Position numbers and translations under genes: made by a program
In this document: positions 9,074 through 13,542 of the stretch, piece after piece
How positions within the stretch are numbered: position 1 is the stretch's first letter
Layout: each line of letters starts with the position of its first letter
The notes under the pieces: model-generated
What the model saw: the letters and a program-made list of their open reading frames with translations, nothing else
Databases searched by the model: none
What the model was told of the DNA's origin: nothing
Assembly (NCBI RefSeq): GCF_000003605.2
Contig: NW_003115991.1
Coordinates: 1,363-14,904, forward strand
Source of the DNA: Saccoglossus kowalevskii
Taxonomy: Eukaryota > Hemichordata > Enteropneusta > Harrimaniidae
Direction: 5' to 3'
DNA: 13,542 nucleotides

Positions 9074-9350
9074 TCACGTTTCTTTCATTTCATACACAGT
9101 GTTTGACTCTGGGTGAAAACCATCTACGTAATAAGGGCCGATTTTTACTTCGCCACTGCGAGAATATTGTATTTGTATACCTTCCTTATGAGAGAGGTAC
9201 ATTAACTGTTTCAAGCCCATTATGGAATATTTAACTTTAGGTTTGTAGCCTTGCGATGGTATTACCGGTATAGTATATGGTATCAAGAAATGTCTACGGA
9301 AGAGGAAGTTACAAGCACTGGCGATAGTGATACAACTATCGAAAGGATCA
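9074..9350 (-). pseudogene. Polymerase post-exonuclease block, abruptly ended
   Basis: After a frame change between 9375 and 9405, the relic reads DPF (9341-9349), then C...IASAC ending at 9311, IPSQGY and VDGFHPESNTVYE. In Polinton polymerases this block joins the exonuclease to the catalytic palm. Homology stops at the TGA at 9074-9076. The sequence to the left does not resemble the expected continuation. The break may be a deletion or the edge of the GC-richer segment at 8834-9073. Confidence 0.75.
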
Positions 9351-9414
9351 ACCCCCTCATCCGTAACGCTGGTTTTTGAAACATCAATTTCCGAAAACTT
9401 AACGATGCTTTCCG

Positions 9415-10003
9415 GAGAATTTCAACATCGCTTTTACAATACGAAATTATTTCATGTTTGCAATTAAAAACTTTATCTGAATTAATTTGTTCGGAATGCC
9501 AGGATAGAAATTCTTCACGGGTTTTACTATCCATTCCATCAGGATCTTAAAACTCTTTATGGGATATAGGGCATTCATATTCGAAATTTTCCGGCTTATT
9601 AAATTTAAATGGAAAAAAAAACTTTCGAGACTTGATAAGTTTGAACGCATCATTGGTAGAAAATTTTCGTTCCGTTAACAATTACTGTGGGAAGGATAGT
9701 ATAGTTATGTAAATATTGCATAATCAAATGTGAATCGTACGCTCTAAAATTGTGCGCGAACACCGTAGCGTACATATTCTCAGGCGAAAAAAGCCAATTA
9801 AAAATGTTATCGCTAGTGTCGGGGCCATAAAACATAAATTCACGTTCATCACAGAAATCGCAAATAAAATCATTACCGAATTCTTCATCGATACAAAACT
9901 CGCACAATTTATGCGCGACGCATAATTTTGGTATATGCATCATGTTTTGATCGGTATAGGTTTTAAAATCGAGCAAGATATATTCAGGTGTTTTACTTTT
10001 CAA
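9415..10003 (-). pseudogene. Polymerase 3'-5' exonuclease domain with altered Exo I
   Basis: Exo I reads LLDFKTYTD with its Asp at 9968-9970. The family normally has Asp-Phe-Glu, and here Lys (AAA, 9962-9964) stands where the metal-binding Glu belongs. Exo II (HNFRAYDS, 9731-9754) and Exo III (YCKSDVEIL, 9415-9441) keep their Asp and Tyr residues. Two CxxC pairs lie between Exo I and Exo II. A TGA at 9650-9652 ends the first frame. The next frame begins without the sequence usually found here, so a short deletion is likely. A TAA at 9547-9549 breaks the second frame before a conserved FLSWH word. The Glu-to-Lys change would be expected to abolish proofreading, though it may simply be decay after death. 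Confidence 0.85.
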
Positions 10004-10660
10004 ATCCTCATTCTCGCAGTATCATGCAACTCGTTAGGTTTGTGAAGATCAGTTATAACATCGTCATCGCCGTCACCCCTCTTTTTCGTTTTCTTATTAG
10101 GAACAGTTCTCATGTAACAACGATGACTTGGTGTGACTAAGATTCGAAATACGTTACAGAACGTCTCCCCACAGATATGACCGCAAGCTTCAAGCTTGAA
10201 TTTTGCGTTAATAGTAAATTTACATTCCGCACATTTAAAATATTTCGTACAAACGCTACTGCCTTTGTAACTCTTTCTTTTATGGTTTGTAAAACATACC
10301 TTAGGCCGAAACTGACGATTACAATCATCATGACATGGTATTGGCTCCTAATTCTCACAAATTCCGTCGGGACATTTTGTTTGTGAGGAGTAACAACAGA
10401 AACATGTTTTGTGACATTTGTGATCGGACGCATTGCTATAACCAATCTTACATGTATGACAAAAATAATTCACATTATAAAAACCTGTCATAGATGTTAT
10501 GCAATGGTAATGATCAACTACATGATATAAATACATACTTTGTTGGGAAGACGGGCCAGAATAAATAAGTGAGTTGAAGTTTTTAGTCGAAATTATATTC
10601 AGTTGGTAATATGGAGAGAGCACTTTTTGAAACTTTGCCGCCTCTTCCAATTCATTTGTT
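10000..10660 (-). pseudogene. Polymerase zinc-binding middle region with in-frame TAG
   Basis: The part at 10351-10657 contains IYSGPSS, a DHYHCITSM word and a cluster C-x2-C...H-x-C...C-x-C-C (codons between about 10357 and 10461). Such Cys/His clusters are typical of Polinton polymerases before the exonuclease. A TAG at 10348-10350 interrupts it, and the same frame then continues with more Cys pairs (KCAEC, and CGHICGETFC) to a TGA at 10000-10002. One base change could explain the TAG. The exonuclease that follows is in another frame, so a small indel lies between about 10005 and 10022. Confidence 0.8.
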
Positions 10661-10750
10661 AAGTTGACACACCAGCGTCCCGATGTAAATCTAAAGCACG
10701 GCCACGCTGTATCAAACGCCCTGTACGGAATGAATTTCATTTTGGATCAT

Positions 10751-11262
10751 TTAGATTTTGGCTTTGAATTTTACGATTGCCCTAGCCATACAGAGAAGGT
10801 CATTGTTTTTTATTCGAATAATTGAATTTGATTTTTCGAGATACGTTTCTAAACGAGTGAACCGACGTGCTGAGTTTTTGGAACCATGACCACCTACTGG
10901 TAAGTGTGCAACGATAACATAACCTGCCGAGCGTCTTCTATACTAAATTCTTCGAAACTTTGCAATACTCTTTGAATCTTGCTATGAATTCTATCAACAA
11001 CAAGCGTTAACTTTATCGATACCGGATAAGAGAGGCTGGGATTTGAGAGAATAACACGCATCACATCCGTACCGGCAAGACCTTCAGTGACACGGGTTAA
11101 CATACTTTCCAGGGCTCGATTTATGATTAATAATACATCATCAATATCATTGGTTTCCATTTCCCGAAACGAAATAGTATGATCCATACCTTGTACACGA
11201 AATTTTCTAATATTTCTACTCCAAACCTGTTCTATACTATAAAACTGTTCAGGCGGATATCA
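10751..11262 (-). pseudogene. Polymerase N-terminal domain, frameshifted near 10896
   Basis: One frame is open from 11259 to 10894. It includes the words FYSIEQVW, VMRVILSNP and VLQSFEEF, which fit the N-terminal domain found in Polinton-type polymerases ahead of the zinc-binding region. It has no obvious start codon at its beginning: a stop lies just before it at 11260-11262, so the true start probably lay further upstream. A stop at 10894 is bypassed by changing frame near 10896. The next frame runs with GGHGSKNSARRF, a YLEKS word and a C-ARAI-like block to a stop at 10751-10753. The pattern matches the expected order of family motifs, which is why I read across the breaks as one relic. Confidence 0.75.
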
Positions 11263-11263
11263 T

Positions 11264-11524
11264 TTATCTTGGTTTTTTAGGTGTTTCACTAACATCATTA
11301 CGAGATTTTGAACGAGTACGTTTCCGACAAATAGTTATTACAGACCCATCACTCGTACCTTCCCCAGGATCATACTGACCACCATTATGTTCAAAAGACT
11401 CACCACTAGAATTCAGAATTTTCTCATATATTGATGGTTCATCGTTAGGTAGTACTAGTTCAGTCATTCGTACGATGTAGATTGTGTAGGTGTTCTTTAT
11501 CTTCACCGGTACAATGGGAAACAT
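11264..11524 (-). pseudogene. Possible polymerase N-terminal extension or small upstream gene
   Basis: This is an 86-codon open frame: an acidic, Ser/Gly-rich first half followed by a basic tail (RKRTRSKSR, then PKKPR). It stops at 11264-11266. The frame of the polymerase N-terminal domain opens at 11259, only 5 bases further along but in another frame. The simplest reading is one N-terminus split by an indel near 11260, because long, low-complexity, charged N-termini are common in this polymerase family. The basic tail could serve as a nuclear localisation signal. Alternatively it is a separate small element gene. An internal ATG (MTELVLP) may be the better start. No domain is recognised. 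Confidence 0.45.
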
Positions 11525-11698
11525 TTACCATAGCCTAGATAAGAGTTAGTTCGTCAATATTCTCAGCCGATCTGATCATATTAACGTAGAACTGGAGACT
11601 TGTGGTTGCCATTGTAGACTATCGCGGTGTGAGATGAAGATGAAGTCAACCCCCACGAGACCCATCTTTTATTGGGTAAAACTTAATTATCTTCTCAG

Positions 11699-11990
11699 GT
11701 CTTTTCATATTTGAATCTACCCACGCGGGAAATTTAAAATCAACTACAAGGTTATCCCCAGAGTACATTTATTCATTACGTCACCACGTGATTTTTATGT
11801 GAATGCGAAGTTACGTAACAAAGTTACGTAACGGACAAAGTTACGTAACGGTCGGATAACACCTTGCCTAAGGTTTAAAATATCTTTCGTATTTAAATTG
11901 ATCTACAATTCCGAGACCGTTTCAATCCACGACGAGGTTACTTGTAATTTATTCGTAGCGTCACCACGTGATTTCCAGAACGTGATTTGC
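11699..11990. repeat. Imperfect tandem duplication of a ~180-bp unit
   Basis: Two copies begin near 11699 and 11880. Each has a TCTTT...ATTT...TCTAC start, then an AGGTTA word, then TTTATTC and the exact CGTCACCACGTGATTT (11779-11794 and 11959-11974, 180 bp apart). The copies have diverged by substitutions and indels. Each contains a CACGTG E-box (11785-11790 and 11965-11970). The unit lies upstream of the polymerase relic's 5' end, where a promoter or an internally repeated terminus of the element could be. The boundaries are approximate. Confidence 0.6.
11810..11849. promoter_or_regulatory. Three perfect GTTACGTAAC palindromes
   Basis: The 10-bp palindrome GTTACGTAAC occurs at 11810-11819, 11823-11832 and 11840-11849. 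Its core TTACGTAA is the consensus for PAR bZIP factors (the HLF, DBP and E4BP4 group). The cluster lies about 285 bp upstream of the 5' end of the minus-strand polymerase reading frame, close to a CACGTG E-box and a TTACGTCA half-CRE at 11776-11783. It may be a promoter or enhancer of the relic element, or an iterated origin-like binding array. No binding is proven. Confidence 0.55.
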
Positions 11991-12111
11991 AGACGTTAAC
12001 CATTTACCAAAGACTCGATTTCTATGTATTGTACACTGTGATACATAACTGTGCGAAGCGTTGATTCAATATCCTCTACATCAACACGGCGTTCATCGCG
12101 ACGATTCCGTA

Positions 12112-12390
12112 ATGATGTACACACTTTCCTACCAACGTGGGCTGTTTGTATCGATAACATTAAACCGTGTAAGTAATTTCTCTTTTCAACAAAATCTCAT
12201 CAGAAATAACGCGCTTGGATACGAGCATTATGGACGATGTTCTAGTATTTTAAACCATACGATGTTGTATACGATTTTTTTGTTTTACTTTGTGTGTTTG
12301 AAGCTGCATCGTTGTAGACGTGCCTCGTTCTTTATTTGTAACAGTTTTTTATTTGTTGTGTGTTCTAATTTTTTCTTTTTTTTCTTGCAG
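12112..12390 (+). other. Possible short exon and 222-bp GT-AG intron
   Basis: An ATG at 12112 opens a short frame (MMYTLSYQRGLFVSITLNR) ending at a strong donor, GTAAGT (12169-12174). The acceptor at 12389-12390 is preceded by a long pyrimidine run (TTTTTTTTTCTTGCAG) and a branch-like TTCTAAT (12363-12369). An intron from 12169 to 12390 would be 222 bp. No stop occurs in the frame across it, so retention also stays open. The downstream sequence soon enters the LINE relic. This could therefore be an exon of an unknown host gene, a LINE-derived exon, or chance. Confidence 0.3.
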
Positions 12391-12458
12391 ACCGAAATTT
12401 TGTTGTTGTATCATGTAACGTGCTTATCGGAATGTGTGGAGGGTGCGCCACCTAGTAA

Positions 12459-13340
12459 TGCATATCACTTAACGACAGGGGACTTAGGAGTGCTAAGAAA
12501 CGTTAATCAGTCTTCCGTTGGATTGAATACCAACACAGTAATGTCATCTTCCTGCAAGAAACACACTCCACAATTTGTGACGAGACAGCCTGGAGCAATG
12601 ATATGACAGGTCACTTTATATTCTCTCACGGTAGTAAAGTAAGTAGAGGTACGGCGATTATTATACGGAACTTTGACAATAAAACTCACTATGTTAAAAC
12701 GGATTCCATAGGTAGAGTTGTTATTGTATCTATAGATGTCTTAGGCAAACAATACTTATTAATAAATTCTTATGCCCCTAACAATGAACATGAGCATAAC
12801 AAATTTCTTTCTTTCTATCCACGAAATGGTGAAATCATGCAATTTTGATCCGGATATAGAGATTATATGGGGAGGAAACCATAACTTTACTATTAATAGC
12901 AATATTGACACGGATGGTGGTAATCCACTTCCTTGGATAATCTCGCTTACAACATTTACAAATTTGTGTGATAACTTAAATCTAGCGGATATTTGACGAT
13001 CTAGAAATGAGAGGAGGTTTACATGGCGAAGATTTAGGCCAAGTTTAATACAGAGCTTTTTAGATTATGTCAAGAGGTCTATATATATGTTTGTATCAAA
13101 TCTGATAGAATTCATATGAAGCGAATGCCAAACGGTGATTCGTATAACTTAAACTATATAGATCACACTTGTTGTGGGTTCTTTTCACGGGCCATAAAGG
13201 CATTGGAAATCATTAAGATGGTTATCGTTATAAGACGACAATGATCTCAGGCCAATAACAATTCGACATCTAAGAACCATAGAGAATTTATAAATAAGGG
13301 AACGAACACATTCATCATATACGCACAGCACTAAATGACA
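12459..13340 (+). mobile_element. Decayed L1-like LINE fragment, endonuclease domain
   Basis: LINE ORF2 proteins nick target DNA with an AP-type endonuclease and copy RNA with a reverse transcriptase. Here the endonuclease is readable: ISLNDRGLR near 12462, then FLQETHS with the metal-binding Glu, HGS...GTAIII, LINSYAPN, IIWGG, and FTWRRF followed by LDY near 13070. Breaks are a TAA at 12504-12506, a frameshift at the (TTTC)3 tract (12804-12815) with the old frame stopping at 12846-12848, and a TGA at 12994-12996. The usual GGDFN reads GGNHN, so the catalytic Asp is Asn (12877-12879). Weak similarity continues to about 13340 without a clear reverse transcriptase before the window ends. The clade is probably L1/Tx1-like. 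Confidence 0.85.
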
Positions 13341-13542
13341 CCAAATTTGAATTAACTGCAATGTGCGTACGCACACTTTAATACAAAGAGCAAAAGTTTG
13401 ACAGTAAATACACAAATAGCTTCACAAAATCTGCTAATTAAATATTACTGCATTGCCTAAATATTTTAGATGGTTCCGATAACGTAACCGCGGTCGAAAT
13501 ATGCAGGTAAGGCAAGTGAAACTGAAACTTGGCTGTTTGTGC
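13341..13542. other. AT-rich end of window, nothing recognised
   Basis: If the LINE were complete, the reverse transcriptase would begin about here. I see no such motif in any frame, so the copy may be truncated or simply too decayed to recognise. Confidence 0.4.

Larger units (their letters stand above)
9074..11262 (-). pseudogene. Decayed protein-primed DNA polymerase B, Polinton/Maverick type, 3'-truncated
   Basis: This family replicates linear element DNA by protein priming, with a 3'-5' proofreading exonuclease ahead of the polymerase palm. From right to left the window shows an N-terminal domain, a Cys/His cluster, Exo I, Exo II and Exo III motifs, then the DPF...IASAC block and a VDG...VYE stretch typical of these polymerases. 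Family members usually exceed 1,000 residues. About 730 codons remain, and palm motifs A, B and C are missing. In-frame stops lie at 10737-10739, 10348-10350 and 9547-9549. Frame changes lie near 10896, 10750, 10657, 10005-10022, 9650-9630 (with loss of some sequence) and 9375-9405. Reading ends at a stop at 9074-9076. The gene is clearly dead. Polinton-like viruses (adintovirus type) are the close alternative source. No partner genes are visible to decide. Confidence 0.88.

Noticed and set aside
10137-10445. 102-codon open frame on the minus strand, and a 69-codon plus-strand frame over the same area
   Set aside because: Both are shadows of the polymerase zinc-binding region, whose own frame shows the conserved Cys/His spacing.
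9074-11524. Bacteriophage or bacterial origin of the polymerase
   Set aside because: The Cys/His clusters, the N-terminal domain and the DPF...IASAC block fit the eukaryotic Polinton group. The flanking DNA carries an L1-like LINE and animal-type repeats.
2938-11775. Shared CCCCAGAGTA...TTTATT at 2940-2956 and about 11756-11772 as copies of one element
   Set aside because: The match is about 16 bp and does not extend into either flank, so chance is a sufficient explanation.

Overview
This window looks like animal (metazoan) nuclear DNA. It is AT-rich and almost gene-free, and its recognisable protein-coding content is decayed mobile-element sequence. No intact host gene, rRNA, tRNA or CRISPR array was found. 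The repeat style suggests a marine invertebrate, perhaps a mollusc or other lophotrochozoan: a ~157-bp tandem array running into a GACGCC microsatellite and a perfect AGCTCC... hairpin. This is an inference from general knowledge of such repeats, not a database match.

Layout. 1-1928 is unannotated AT-rich DNA. 1929-2236 is a minisatellite with an 80-bp period and nested AGCTCA units. 2634-2675 holds two CTCF-like motifs in the same orientation. 2919-3136 is a compact, locally GC-richer patch packed with inverted repeats, opposed CCAAT boxes, an NRF1-like site and an E2F-like palindrome. It reads like a promoter, but no recognisable gene follows it. 3916-3931 is a perfect 16-bp palindrome around a CRE. 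4072-5975 may be one non-autonomous repeat element: both ends carry TTTAGCTCC in inverted orientation, the body has a ~157-bp tandem array, and the right end is a hairpin. 5976-8833 is unannotated apart from weak direct repeats and an RFX X-box-like site at 6578.

8834-9073 is a GC-richer stretch open on both strands. 9074-11524, minus strand, is the main item: a degraded protein-primed family B DNA polymerase of the Polinton/Maverick type. The N-terminal domain, Cys/His clusters and three exonuclease motifs can be followed through many frameshifts and three in-frame stops. A catalytic Glu appears replaced by Lys in Exo I. The reading ends just past the post-exonuclease DPF/IASAC block, so the polymerising palm is absent. 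Upstream of its 5' end, 11699-11990 holds an imperfect ~180-bp tandem duplication with E-box motifs and three perfect GTTACGTAAC palindromes. 12169-12390 has the signals of a small GT-AG intron. 12459-13340, plus strand, is a decayed L1-like LINE covering the apurinic endonuclease and a weak extension beyond it.

The two element relics lie head-to-head: the polymerase is transcribed leftward and the LINE rightward, from a ~900-bp gap. There is no sign that they work together. No integrase, packaging ATPase, protease or capsid gene of a Polinton is visible, so the polymerase is an isolated fragment. I found no convincing new functional system. The most interesting leads are the duplicated palindromic regulatory unit upstream of the polymerase and the hairpin-rich promoter-like patch near 3 kb.
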